Origin: Myxococcales bacterium
Lineage (GTDB): Bacteria; Myxococcota_A; Polyangia; Palsa-1104; JAEUJZ01
Assembly: GCA_016794505.1 (NCBI GenBank)
Contig: JAEUJZ010000131.1
Span: forward strand, 62,001-126,000
DNA length: 64,000 bases
Direction of reading: 5' to 3'
The position numbers were made by a program, and so were the translations under genes. This document shows positions 1 to 12,679 of this stretch, piece after piece; the stretch's first letter is position 1; each line of letters starts with the position of its first letter. Under the pieces are notes generated by a model. The model saw nothing but the letters and a program-made list of their open reading frames with translations. It made no database searches and was not told where the DNA came from.

Positions 1-385
1 CCAAGATGCCCACGCTCACACCTAGCCCGACGGCCAGTAACGTCTGGCCAATCGATAGATAGACTAGGTTTTTCTTGCGGCCACGCATACCGCTGCCGAT
101 GGGTTCCTGAGCTGACTTGCGCGCAACCTTTCCACGTCGAAAGGCTTTCACGACAGAGGAGTAAATCCCGCGAGCGCTGTACTTCTTGGGACGTCCTCTC
201 TTGCCCCCCGTCGCCCTCTTTTGAGGCTTGCGCGTCTGGGCCTGTCTGCGCGGTCGTCTCGCTTGTTTGCGAGGCGGCGCAGCGGGCAGATCTTCGACCT
301 TAGCACCGCCGATCAATATCGCGCCTGGCTGTGCGAGGCCCGTAGGGATAGCTGATACGACTTCGATTTTTGGTTGGTCCGCCAT
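1..385 (-). CDS. Partial AT-hook-like, membrane-anchored hypothetical protein (3' end off the window)
   Basis: This minus-strand reading frame opens at an ATG (complement of 383-385) and runs off the left edge without a stop, giving 128 visible residues. The first 40 residues are plain. Residues 40-70 are very basic with repeated RRPRR/RKPQKR runs and an AT-hook-like GKRGRPKK at 61-68, whose GRP core normally binds the minor groove of AT-rich DNA. A second basic stretch (RGRKK, 101-105) is followed by a hydrophobic run from about residue 107 that looks like the start of a membrane segment. This combination suggests a DNA-binding protein tethered to the membrane, but no family was recognised. 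A weak CAGGG ribosome-binding site precedes the start. The gene sits in the lower-GC accessory stretch and faces away from the other genes there. Confidence 0.5.
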   Translation of the reverse strand, partial: MADQPKIEVVSAIPTGLAQPGAILIGGAKVEDLPAAPPRKQARRPRRQAQTRKPQKRATGGKRGRPKKYSARGIYSSVVKAFRRGKVARKSAQEPIGSGMRGRKKNLVYLSIGQTLLAVGLGVSVGIL

Positions 386-920
386 GCCCTGATGGTTGAC
401 ACCACAACCAAGGCGATCAAGCGTCTTTGCAATAATTTTTTTCCGTAGTCTTTCTCGATAGATAGCTATCGCTAGTGCCATCTGTCTCTATATTTATAAG
501 GGCATTTGTTACATCGATAAGCGCCGCTTATGCTCTCCGATGAGAAGCGCTGCGCCCATTCGCAAAATATTCTATTTCGCGTAAGCTCGTCGCAAGTATA
601 GGATTGTTAAAAGAATTCATCTAAGAGAAATACTGCCTGGCCTGCGTATCGTCTAAAAAAGTAAAATTTTCCATCGACTCCCGCAAATATCTGAAATCAC
701 AGAATTCTTCCTAACAGCTTACCTATCCAGGGATTGATAACTAGGTTTATTTTGTGGGGCTAGTTGCTCATTGTTAGTGGCTGGGCTCGCAATTTTGGAG
801 CCGTTTTCTCGACGCTGCGACCCTTACGGCTTACGTTTCGCAGCGTAAGACCGGCTAGGCTACCCCGGCAATTTTGATGACGGTTTGACTAGGTATTGCA
901 CCGTCAGCTACAATCACCGC
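386..920. other. AT-rich intergenic region
   Basis: No convincing gene is seen between the two divergent genes flanking this stretch. It is clearly richer in A and T than the rest of the window, notably at 415-480 and 595-760, with runs of T at 435-442 and A at 654-660. A short perfect palindrome, GATAGCTATC, lies at 461-470, and a longer inverted repeat lies at 813-845. It presumably holds the promoters of both flanking genes, but no clear -35/-10 pair could be picked out. Confidence 0.5.
813..848. other. Inverted repeat upstream of the SlyD-like gene
   Basis: CGCTGCGA at 813-820 is the exact reverse complement of TCGCAGCG at 838-845, with 17 bases between. A second, nested pairing (TTACG 831-835 with CGTAA 844-848) competes with it, so the RNA could switch between two hairpins. 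There is no T-run after it, which argues against a simple terminator; a regulatory leader or protein-binding dyad is equally possible. Confidence 0.35.
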
Positions 921-1475
921 ATGACCACACAGAACCCGAAGCGACCGGCGCAGAATGGTGATCTAGTAAAGTTTGAAGTTTCAGCAAAACTGCTAAGTGT
1001 GAGCGGAGATCTTAGGCGTCTACTTCGTCCCACAGACACGCACACAGAGGGAGAGCAGCTTTACCTTGATGAAGAAGAGATTGTTATCGGCAGTCCAGAA
1101 GCGGACCCGATATTCAATCTAAAACTTACTGGCGCGAAAGCGGGAGAAGTCAAAGCATTTAAGGTTCAATACCCAGACTATGAACGCGAGAACATCATGG
1201 TAGTTCCCTTGCAGATACTATTAGATAGCAAGGTCCCGAGAGACGCAATCACTGTTGGGTTTGTTCTGAATCGAGATGTATTGAAGGGCAAGATCGCCAT
1301 CGATGGGCACGCAATCGAACTCGGAATCATCGAAATTAGCGAGAAGGATGGGATTGAATATGTAATGTTGGATACCCATGAGAGAACAAGGGGACTCACC
1401 ATCGAGTATCGAGTTAAGGTGATTAGCGTAAAAACGGCAAGTAGTGCCGAGAGGCGTGTATGGCATTTAACATAA
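921..1475 (+). CDS. Degenerate SlyD/FKBP-like protein
   Basis: The protein has 184 residues from the ATG at 921; an in-frame TTG at 885 would add 12. By eye it follows the SlyD/FKBP peptidyl-prolyl isomerase layout. A beta strand opens at NGDLVKFEV (12-20). The block IFNLKLTGAKAGEVKAFKV (64-82) matches the FKBP pattern of 'F-x-L-x-L-x-G-x-K-x-GE' followed by a strand, then VVPLQIL (94-100) matches the VP-strand. The C-terminal VMLDTHERTRGLTIEYRVKV (148-167) matches the SlyD signature around its D-x-NH-x-LAG-x-L-x-F-x-V strand. The signature residues that make SlyD active are changed: AYG becomes DYERE, and NH is replaced. SlyD normally folds prolyl peptides and chaperones the Tat and hydrogenase pathways; here a non-catalytic binding role is more likely. 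It is followed after 27 bases by a partner gene. Assignment is by pattern only. Confidence 0.55.
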   Translation: MTTQNPKRPAQNGDLVKFEVSAKLLSVSGDLRRLLRPTDTHTEGEQLYLDEEEIVIGSPEADPIFNLKLTGAKAGEVKAFKVQYPDYERENIMVVPLQILLDSKVPRDAITVGFVLNRDVLKGKIAIDGHAIELGIIEISEKDGIEYVMLDTHERTRGLTIEYRVKVISVKTASSAERRVWHLT

Positions 1476-1502
1476 TCAGGCCAATTAATAGAGAGTCTAA
1501 GC

Positions 1503-2159
1503 ATGCAGCCATTGTTAAAGACATGGGCCGAAGTATGGCAACGCGCGCAGTCTAACGAATGCACGCATTACAATTACTCACATGGAAAGATACGATTTAG
1601 AGGAATCCTTGAGGAGCCCGAGGAAATAGGGACAGAGGTTCATGTTGAAGGCGTGGATCGCATTCGGATAAGGTTCTTTTCCATCATAGAGGAGGAGTAT
1701 GTTGAACACGAGGAACTTGATTGCTGGCTGAAGATCCAAACATCGGCACTTTCCATGCCTGATGGATTTGATGGCTGGGATGGAGAGCAACAGAAGAATT
1801 TTATCAACATCCAATTAGAGAGGGTGTCTGCATCAAGATTTTCAAAGCAGATGGACAGCGCCGATCGGATGTGGCATCGCTTTGTGCAATACTTGATGAC
1901 AGAAAACACCCGCAAGGATAAGCAAATTCAAGAATTAAACAACAAGTTGGCAGAGCAAGCAGGAAGCAAGGGGATAATGAACTTGTATGAATTCTTGACC
2001 CATCCAAACGCTGAGAGGGTTGTTGCGTCTCTGGCGTCGATTGTCACAAACGCGTTGAGGTCTGGGGGCGACAGGCCCAAAGTGAACCCGCAAGAGTTGC
2101 TTTCCCAAGCGCGCGCACTCACCGGAAAACCAGACCCGGATTCATCGGAAATGACTTGA
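1503..2159 (+). CDS. Hypothetical protein paired with the SlyD-like gene
   Basis: The product has 218 residues and starts at an ATG preceded by GAGAG. No family was recognised. Residues 1-115 look like a mixed alpha/beta domain with many acidic residues (for example IIEEEYVEHEELD near 61-73). Residues 120-150 are helical and charged (MWHRFVQYLM then KDKQIQELNNKL), consistent with a short coiled coil. Residues 155-190 form another predicted helix region, and the tail is Pro/Ser-rich. There is no signal peptide or membrane segment. The 27-base gap and shared low GC suggest co-transcription and a joint function with the upstream SlyD-like protein, perhaps as client and binding partner; this is inference. 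Confidence 0.55.
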   Translation: MQPLLKTWAEVWQRAQSNECTHYNYSHGKIRFRGILEEPEEIGTEVHVEGVDRIRIRFFSIIEEEYVEHEELDCWLKIQTSALSMPDGFDGWDGEQQKNFINIQLERVSASRFSKQMDSADRMWHRFVQYLMTENTRKDKQIQELNNKLAEQAGSKGIMNLYEFLTHPNAERVVASLASIVTNALRSGGDRPKVNPQELLSQARALTGKPDPDSSEMT

Positions 2160-2199
2160 TTTGCCCCTAGTGCTAGCTTGCGACGGGAGGTAAACCAGG

Positions 2200-2820
2200 A
2201 TGCGATCAAGGACGCTTGTTTTTCTATTCGTCGCAGGCTGCTTTTCTGAACCGGAAGCACCCAAGCTCAAGTGCGACGACCAGAACCCTTGCGGCAGTGG
2301 ATATGTCTGTGAGTCGATGGCCTGCGTGCCTGTCGATATGGCCAGTCCCCAAGGTGCCGAGGATCTTTCGTCAGACTTGGGAGCGGTCAGCGGATGTCGA
2401 AGCGGTGGCGGTTCCGCTCTCGGGGGTGCTTGGGCTTGCTCTGGCACTTGTGCCGCTGGTCAGTGCGCCGATCTGTGTGCCGTGGGTTGGTCGGTGTGCA
2501 AACGCTCGGACAGCATTGATCAAGCTGCTGCGGATAAGCTCGGCGGCTTTTTTGTCGCAGACGTGCCGGGATACTTCTTTCCCCCGTCGAGATCTGCAAC
2601 TTCCTGCGGGGGAGCGGTTGCCACCTCCGCCGCGATCGTTTTTGGCGTTGGCAAGTCGGGCGCTAATATCAACGATAATCCGGCGAAAATGTGCTCAGGC
2701 TTCTCTAAATCCGCCGACTGTGGGGTTAGTCCCCGCGTCCTGTCCTGTTCTAGCCCTTACTCCGTCGCGCAATTCGCCATTCATGCCGCAGAAAATGGCG
2801 TAATTTGTTGCAAAAATTAG
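2200..2820 (+). CDS. Cys-rich secreted lipoprotein
   Basis: The product has 206 residues. A strong ribosome-binding site (GGGAGG, 2185-2190) lies nine bases before the ATG. The N-terminus is a short lipoprotein signal peptide ending in the lipobox VAGC, so Cys14 is the predicted lipidated residue. A Cys pattern follows (CDDQNPCGSGYVCESMACVPV, about 25-45) that is typical of myxobacterial surface lipoproteins with small disulfide-bonded modules. A short Gly/Ser linker and a second Cys-rich part (about 66-205) with eleven or more cysteines follow. An overlapping frame (2216-2803) is open but has no signal peptide and was not chosen. Function is unknown; it probably sits on the envelope. It shares the accessory, lower-GC setting of its neighbours. 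Confidence 0.65.
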   Translation: MRSRTLVFLFVAGCFSEPEAPKLKCDDQNPCGSGYVCESMACVPVDMASPQGAEDLSSDLGAVSGCRSGGGSALGGAWACSGTCAAGQCADLCAVGWSVCKRSDSIDQAAADKLGGFFVADVPGYFFPPSRSATSCGGAVATSAAIVFGVGKSGANINDNPAKMCSGFSKSADCGVSPRVLSCSSPYSVAQFAIHAAENGVICCKN

Positions 2821-2867
2821 TCGTTACGTATCGCGACTGATTTATCGGCTTATCGAGCCTTAGCGCG

Positions 2868-3240
2868 TGCCTGGGGCCTGCCGGGGGGCCTGGGGCCTGG
2901 CTAGGGGGCCTGGGGCCTGCCGGGGGGCCTGGGGTCTGGCTAGGGGGGGCCTGGGGCCTGGCTCGGGGGCCTGGGGCCTGCCGGGGGGCCTGGGGCCTGC
3001 CGGGGGGCCTGGGGCCTGTCTGGGGGGCCTGGGGCCTACCGGGGGGGGCCTGGGGCCTGCCGGGGGGCCTGGGGCCTGGCTAGGGGGCCTGGGGCCTGGC
3101 TAGGGGGCCCCTGGGGCCTGGCTAGGGGGCCTGGGGCCTGGCTAGGGGGCCTGGGGCCTGCTGGGGGGGCCTGGGGCCTGCCGGGGGGCTTGGGGCCTGC
3201 CGGGGGGCTTGGGACTTGGCTAGGGGGCCTGGGGTTTCAG
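2868..3240. repeat. G-rich tandem repeat (about 19 copies of a 19-20 base unit)
   Basis: The unit is GGCCTGGGGCCTG followed by either CCGGGG or GCTAGGG, so two sub-types alternate irregularly along about 370 bases. Copies vary by one or two bases and in the length of the G-run (four to eight), the usual sign of slippage. Each unit has several G-runs of three or more on the plus strand, so G-quadruplexes are possible. Open frames through it translate to Gly/Pro/Ala repeats and are treated as non-coding. The right end overlaps the 3' end of the XRE repressor gene. Confidence 0.9.
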
Positions 3241-3486
3241 GTGATGGGTTACCGTCGGAGAATCCCCGTTTCTGAATGCGATTCCCCGACGCTCAAGCGC
3301 TGCGACCATGGCGGCGAGGTTGGCACGGGTCGGAGTCGTTCGGCCCGCCTCATAGCCTGCGATCGTTCCCTTGCTGAGACCCGAATCTCTCGCTAGGTCG
3401 GACTGCGTAATACCGACGAGAGCCCGGGCGGCTGCGATCTGTTTCCCCGTCGGTGGGCTTTGTTCATGGTCGTTTTTTGTTGACAT
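3220..3486 (-). CDS. XRE-family transcriptional repressor
   Basis: The product has 88 residues from the ATG at 3486; an upstream in-frame ATG at 3504 lies inside the operator dyad and is less likely. Residues 15-50 form a classical helix-turn-helix (GKQIAAARALVGITQSDLA, then GLSKGTIAGYEAGRTTPT), followed by a helix and the ending GIAFRNGD that is common in short XRE regulators of phages and integrated elements. It lacks a peptidase or oligomerisation domain beyond this. The gene reads left; tandem dyads lie just upstream and small genes read right, as in a lysogeny switch, so it probably represses itself and the rightward genes. Its last residues and stop codon are encoded by the final units of the G-rich tandem repeat, which suggests that the original 3' end was replaced. 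Confidence 0.8.
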   Translation of the reverse strand: MSTKNDHEQSPPTGKQIAAARALVGITQSDLARDSGLSKGTIAGYEAGRTTPTRANLAAMVAALERRGIAFRNGDSPTVTHHLKPQAP

Positions 3487-3498
3487 GGCAGGGCTCGG

Positions 3499-3530
3499 TA
3501 TCAAGATTGATACAGAGGATCAACCTTGAT
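3499..3530. promoter_or_regulatory. Tandem operator dyads between repressor and rightward genes
   Basis: TATCAAGATTGATA at 3499-3512 is an inverted repeat of TATCAA/TTGATA with a two-base centre. ATCAACCTTGAT at 3519-3530 is a second dyad with the same half-sites, centred 19 bases away. A further half-site, TATCAA, follows at 3537-3542. The spacing of roughly two helical turns suits two dimers bound on one face. The XRE protein encoded next door is the obvious ligand. Confidence 0.65.
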
Positions 3531-3783
3531 ATCCTGTATCAAACTAAAGAAGGGTTGTCGGCGATGTGTACCACCAAAGCGCACACGACTCAAGCCAGCA
3601 AGCCAGCGCCCCCCGTGTCTCTGCCTTGCTCTGTGGATCGCTCTCTTGCTGATAGCGGCTTGGATCACATATCGCGGCATGTTTGCGAGACTTCCGGTTA
3701 TTCGGAACCTCGCAAACATCCAAAGCGCGATACGTCGAGACATTCCGAAGTCTGCGATTGTTGCTACTGCGAGGAAAACGTAA
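3526..3783 (+). CDS. Possible small membrane protein (frame competes with 3564-3899)
   Basis: The frame gives 85 residues from a TTG at 3526, with AGAGGA at 3514-3519 at good distance. Residues 1-31 are basic and Pro-containing. A hydrophobic run of about 18 residues (CLALWIALLLIAAWI) then looks like a real membrane helix, followed by a basic amphipathic tail. This layout fits a small toxin-like or holin-like membrane protein, but nothing was recognised. It uses the same DNA as the ORF at 3564-3899 in another frame. Third-position GC does not decide between them. The membrane helix and composition favour this frame; the coupled stop/start favours the other. Confidence 0.35.
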   Translation: MISCIKLKKGCRRCVPPKRTRLKPASQRPPCLCLALWIALLLIAAWITYRGMFARLPVIRNLANIQSAIRRDIPKSAIVATARKT

Positions 3784-3899
3784 CCGGCTGTTTTGCAATG
3801 CGCGAAATAATGAACACTTCGCGCGATGGGATAGTGACACAGAGGGATCATGAGCGTTTTCTAGCGCTTATAACTGTGAGAGGAACGGTGCAGAGATGA
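3564..3899 (+). CDS. Possible small Cys-containing protein coupled to the next gene
   Basis: The frame gives 111 residues from the ATG at 3564, nine bases after AAGGG. The sequence is hydrophilic and low in hydrophobic residues, with a Cys cluster (CDCCYC, about 69-74), and no family was recognised. Its TGA (3897-3899) overlaps the ATG of the next gene (3896) as ATGA, the usual sign of translational coupling. The frame overlaps the membrane-protein frame at 3526-3783, and also contains the 3679-3719 hairpin. It may be real or may be the leader through which the downstream gene is translated. Confidence 0.35.
   Translation: MCTTKAHTTQASKPAPPVSLPCSVDRSLADSGLDHISRHVCETSGYSEPRKHPKRDTSRHSEVCDCCYCEENVTGCFAMREIMNTSRDGIVTQRDHERFLALITVRGTVQR
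3679..3719. repeat. Long hairpin and repeated 15-base motif
   Basis: ATGTTTGCGAG (3679-3689) pairs perfectly with CTCGCAAACAT (3709-3719), and inside it TTCCG (3692-3696) pairs with CGGAA (3703-3707) around the loop GTTATT. Together they make a 16-pair stem with a small 2x1 internal loop. The arm sequence recurs at 3743-3759 as TTCCGAAGTCTGCGATT, giving three related copies in about 80 bases. It may be a protein-binding site, a recombination arm site or an RNA structure controlling the surrounding small genes. Confidence 0.7.
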
Positions 3900-4297
3900 C
3901 ATACGCGGAATGGTGCGAACTCGTTAAAACTGAAATCAGCAAGCGGAAGATCTCACACATAGAAGCGGCGCAATTGGCCTATATCTCCCTCCCAACCCTA
4001 AAGAAAATCCTCGCCTGCCGCGGAACGATTCAAGGGTGCAACATCAGATCGGTATCGCAAGCCCTCGGCATTGCTGGATATAACCAACTAATAGAACAGC
4101 AAAAGAAAGACAGAAGCAAAGCAGCCCGAGGTTCTAACCTCAGACAGCGCTTAGAGGACGCACTAGAGAAGCATATGCGCCTACATGCTAACTGCCGAAA
4201 GTGCGGGGGGAGTGGTGAGATACCAGACGAGACCGAGATAGACGGTGGAACGCGCCTATGCGATGCAGACAGACGACATGTAAGGCGGAACACATGA
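3896..4297 (+). CDS. HTH-like protein with a CxxCGGSG motif
   Basis: The product has 133 residues. Residues 5-60 read as a divergent helix-turn-helix of the XRE type: an N-terminal helix, then SHIEAAQLAYISLPTLKKIL (20-39), then a further helix ending SQALGI, like the five-helix XRE fold. A charged helical linker (68-96) follows. The C-terminus has CRKCGGSG, which resembles one half of a DnaJ-type zinc finger, with only one more Cys after it, so the zinc site looks incomplete. Its start overlaps the stop of the preceding frame. Facing away from the XRE repressor, it would take the place of a Cro- or activator-like gene in a lysogeny switch. The stop lies about 75 bases before the kinase junction. 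Confidence 0.55.
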   Translation: MTYAEWCELVKTEISKRKISHIEAAQLAYISLPTLKKILACRGTIQGCNIRSVSQALGIAGYNQLIEQQKKDRSKAARGSNLRQRLEDALEKHMRLHANCRKCGGSGEIPDETEIDGGTRLCDADRRHVRRNT

Positions 4298-4372
4298 AAA
4301 ATATGCAGGCTGTAACCGCCAAGCATCAGCCGTAAAGTACAAATCACCGACGGGACAGGGCGATCGGGGACT

Positions 4373-5326
<954 letters not shown>

Positions 5327-5433
5327 GCAGCGAGCGCGCGACTCCTACTCTTCCGCAGACATCGCCGAGCACGTGTCAGGAGAAGCGATTGATCCTCGCC
5401 GGTCGCTGGTGATACCGTCGTTAGCACCGGTCT

Positions 5434-8865
<3,432 letters not shown>

Positions 8866-8955
8866 CGCCGCGCGGATCCGGCAACCGAGCCCTGCTTGTG
8901 AGCGCCTGCGTCATCGCGTGGGCCCCGCCAAGGGCGACCTGCGTCGATTGCAGCG

Positions 8956-9001
8956 TTGACAACGCGCTGCGGCATCTGACTAGATAGTTGCAGTATCTAG
9001 T
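8956..9001 (+). promoter_or_regulatory. Promoter with overlapping dyad operator before the acyl-CoA dehydrogenase
   Basis: TTGACA (8956-8961) is a perfect -35 element. A -10-like TAGATA lies at 8981-8986, 19 bases on, or a poorer ACTAGA at the ideal 17. Over the -10 sits a perfect dyad: ACTAGATA (8979-8986), seven bases, TATCTAGT (8994-9001). A direct repeat TAGTTGCA also occurs in this dyad. A repressor binding here would block RNA polymerase; TetR/FadR-type fatty-acid regulators are plausible candidates, but none is encoded nearby. Confidence 0.6.
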
Positions 9002-9061
9002 TGCACCGCGGTGCGCAATCGTTGGTCGCAGGGACCGACTCCGACAGCAAGGAACAAGCCG

Positions 9062-10912
<1,851 letters not shown>

Positions 10913-10975
10913 GCGCATAAGGATGGGTTCCGTTCGGAGCGCGCTCCCTGTACTATCGCGGTCCGCAGCCCAGCC

Positions 10976-11359
10976 ATGTCTGACACCACGACCTCCGGCA
11001 TTCGCATTCAGGCCCGCGCTCGCTATGTGCCCGAGCGCTCGCAGCCCGCGGCCAAGTTGTACTTCTTCGTCTACAACATCACCATCACCAACGTCGGCAG
11101 CGAGACCGCGCAGCTGATCAGCCGCCACTGGATCATCACCGACGGCAACGAGCATGTCGAAGAGGTGCGCGGGCCCGGTGTCGTCGGGGAGACGCCGGTC
11201 TTGGCGCCTGGCCAGTCGTTCACGTACCAAAGCCAGTGCGTGCTGCGGACGCAGTTTGGCACCATGCAAGGTAGCTATCAGATGGTGCGGCCAGATGGGA
11301 CCTCGTTTGATGCCAGCATTGCGCCTTTCGTGTTGGCCTTGCCGACCGCGATCAACTAG
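10976..11359 (+). CDS. apaG: ApaG protein
   Basis: The product has 127 residues, the normal size for ApaG. It folds as a fibronectin III-like beta sandwich of unknown exact role, linked to Co2+/Mg2+ tolerance in enterobacteria. Family signatures are visible: Y(F)VYNITITNVG, LISRHWIITDGNEHVEEVRGPGVVGETPVL and PGQSFTYQSQCVLRTQFGTMQGSYQM. The fit is end-to-end, so the start is secure. It stands 63 bases after the acyl-CoA dehydrogenase and overlaps or abuts the following TPR gene. Confidence 0.95.
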   Translation: MSDTTTSGIRIQARARYVPERSQPAAKLYFFVYNITITNVGSETAQLISRHWIITDGNEHVEEVRGPGVVGETPVLAPGQSFTYQSQCVLRTQFGTMQGSYQMVRPDGTSFDASIAPFVLALPTAIN

Positions 11360-12659
11360 CGGCGCGCTAGCCACAGGGCTTGCTGCCCTGGTGTGGTGCG
11401 TGCTGTCCTTGGGGGACCGTGCGGCCGAGGCTGCCCAGGGCGAGCCCTTGAGTGGCTCGCTGGCCGATGAGGTGGCCGATGAGGTGGCCGATGAAGCCGA
11501 CGCCATCACCGCCGAGGCCGTTGCGCATCCCGTCGACGCGGGTACCAAGTCATCGGCTCACTCGGGCGAGGGCAGAGCGGCTGCGGCGCTGTCCGCGCGC
11601 TTCGAAGCTGCGCTGCGCCTGATCGGCAGCGGCGACAGCGAGCGTTCGCGGCAAGCCGCTCGCGAGCTAGAGGCCTTGGCGGCGGAGGCTCCCCAGAGTG
11701 AGCTTGCGCCCGAGGCGCTGTTTGAAGCGGCGCAGCTTTACGAAGAACATGTGGGCGATCCCGAGGCTGCCCGTCGCTGTTATCGCAGCTTGGTGCAGCG
11801 CTATCCACACAGCCGCCTGTTGCGTCGCGCAAACCAGCGACTGATTCAGCTGGATGTCGCGCTGCGCAGTGGGGCCCCCGCCTTGGTCACGTTCCAGCAG
11901 ATCCTGCGCACGACGGGGGAAGCCAGCGCCGAGCGACGGGCCCGCCTGCTGACGCTGCTTGCTGAGAGCCCAGACTTCGCGCTTGCCGATCAGGCGCTGT
12001 TCTTGGCTGCCGACACCTCGCTGCGCTTGGGTGACGAGACGGCGGCGGCGGCGCAGTTTGCGTCGCTGTACCAGCGGTTTCCGCGCAGCCTGTGGTCGGC
12101 GCAAGGCCATCGCGCCCAGGCCGAAGCGGACCTGCGGGCTCGTCGGATCGACTCGGCGCGGGCGCACTACGGCGCGCTTCAGGCGTATCCCGAAGCGCCC
12201 TGGCCGCTGATCCAAAGTGATGGCCTGCGCGCCTGCAAGACCGCGGCACGCCGCCAGAGTGCCGCGACTGCTGCATGGGTATTTTTACTGGGGTGTGCGG
12301 GCTTTTCGCTGTGGCGCAGTCGTCGCGTGCTGTGGCCGGCGCCGTTCGAGGTCTGGTATTACCTGCCGCTGTCGACGTTTCTTTCGGCGGTGGCGCTGTG
12401 GGCACAAGGGGGCGCGCTGGCCCTGCCGATCGGCATCTTGGGCCTGGGCGGAACCGCGATGGCTTGGCTGTCGGCGGCGGCGGCGCGACAGTTGGTGATG
12501 CGACCCCAGGGCTCGCGGGCACGGGAATGGGCTCGGCTGCTTTCTGGCCTGGGCCTGCGCGTCGCTGCGGTGCTGGCGCTGTGCTTCCTGGTTGTCTACC
12601 ACTTCAACCTGGTCGAGCTGGTCGCCGAGACGCTGCGCAACGGTCCCGACGCGGAATAG
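11310..12659 (+). CDS. Exported or membrane TPR protein
   Basis: From the ATG at 11310, overlapping the end of apaG by 50 bases in another frame, the product has 449 residues. A start near 11391 (GTG) without overlap is also possible. The N-terminus gives a basic segment followed by a hydrophobic run ending near DRAAEAAQGE, a plausible signal peptide. Residues about 75-290 are TPR-like helical pairs: repeated EALFEAAQLYEEHVGDPEAARRCY and ALFLAADTSLRLGDETAAAAQFASLYQRFP patterns. Three or four hydrophobic segments follow (WVFLLGCAGFSLW, YYLPLSTFLSAVALW, GILGLGGTAMAWLS, VAAVLALCFLVVY), so it is membrane-anchored at its C-terminus. The TPR part probably lies outside the cytoplasm and holds partner proteins. 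No specific function can be named. Confidence 0.7.
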   Translation: MPALRLSCWPCRPRSTSGALATGLAALVWCVLSLGDRAAEAAQGEPLSGSLADEVADEVADEADAITAEAVAHPVDAGTKSSAHSGEGRAAAALSARFEAALRLIGSGDSERSRQAARELEALAAEAPQSELAPEALFEAAQLYEEHVGDPEAARRCYRSLVQRYPHSRLLRRANQRLIQLDVALRSGAPALVTFQQILRTTGEASAERRARLLTLLAESPDFALADQALFLAADTSLRLGDETAAAAQFASLYQRFPRSLWSAQGHRAQAEADLRARRIDSARAHYGALQAYPEAPWPLIQSDGLRACKTAARRQSAATAAWVFLLGCAGFSLWRSRRVLWPAPFEVWYYLPLSTFLSAVALWAQGGALALPIGILGLGGTAMAWLSAAAARQLVMRPQGSRAREWARLLSGLGLRVAAVLALCFLVVYHFNLVELVAETLRNGPDAE

Positions 12660-12679
12660 CGCAGGCGAACCGGCGCAGA

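Noticed and set aside
2216..2803. Alternative frame over the Cys-rich lipoprotein
   Set aside because: The 2200 frame has a strong ribosome-binding site and a lipobox; this one has neither.
2867..3103. 78-residue Gly/Pro repeat protein
   Set aside because: It is only the translation of the G-rich tandem repeat and has no ribosome-binding site or conservation signal.
10936..10947. Palindrome GGAGCGCGCTCC as terminator after the acyl-CoA dehydrogenase
   Set aside because: It has no loop and no T-run, so it cannot form a useful terminator hairpin; chance in GC-rich DNA is likely.
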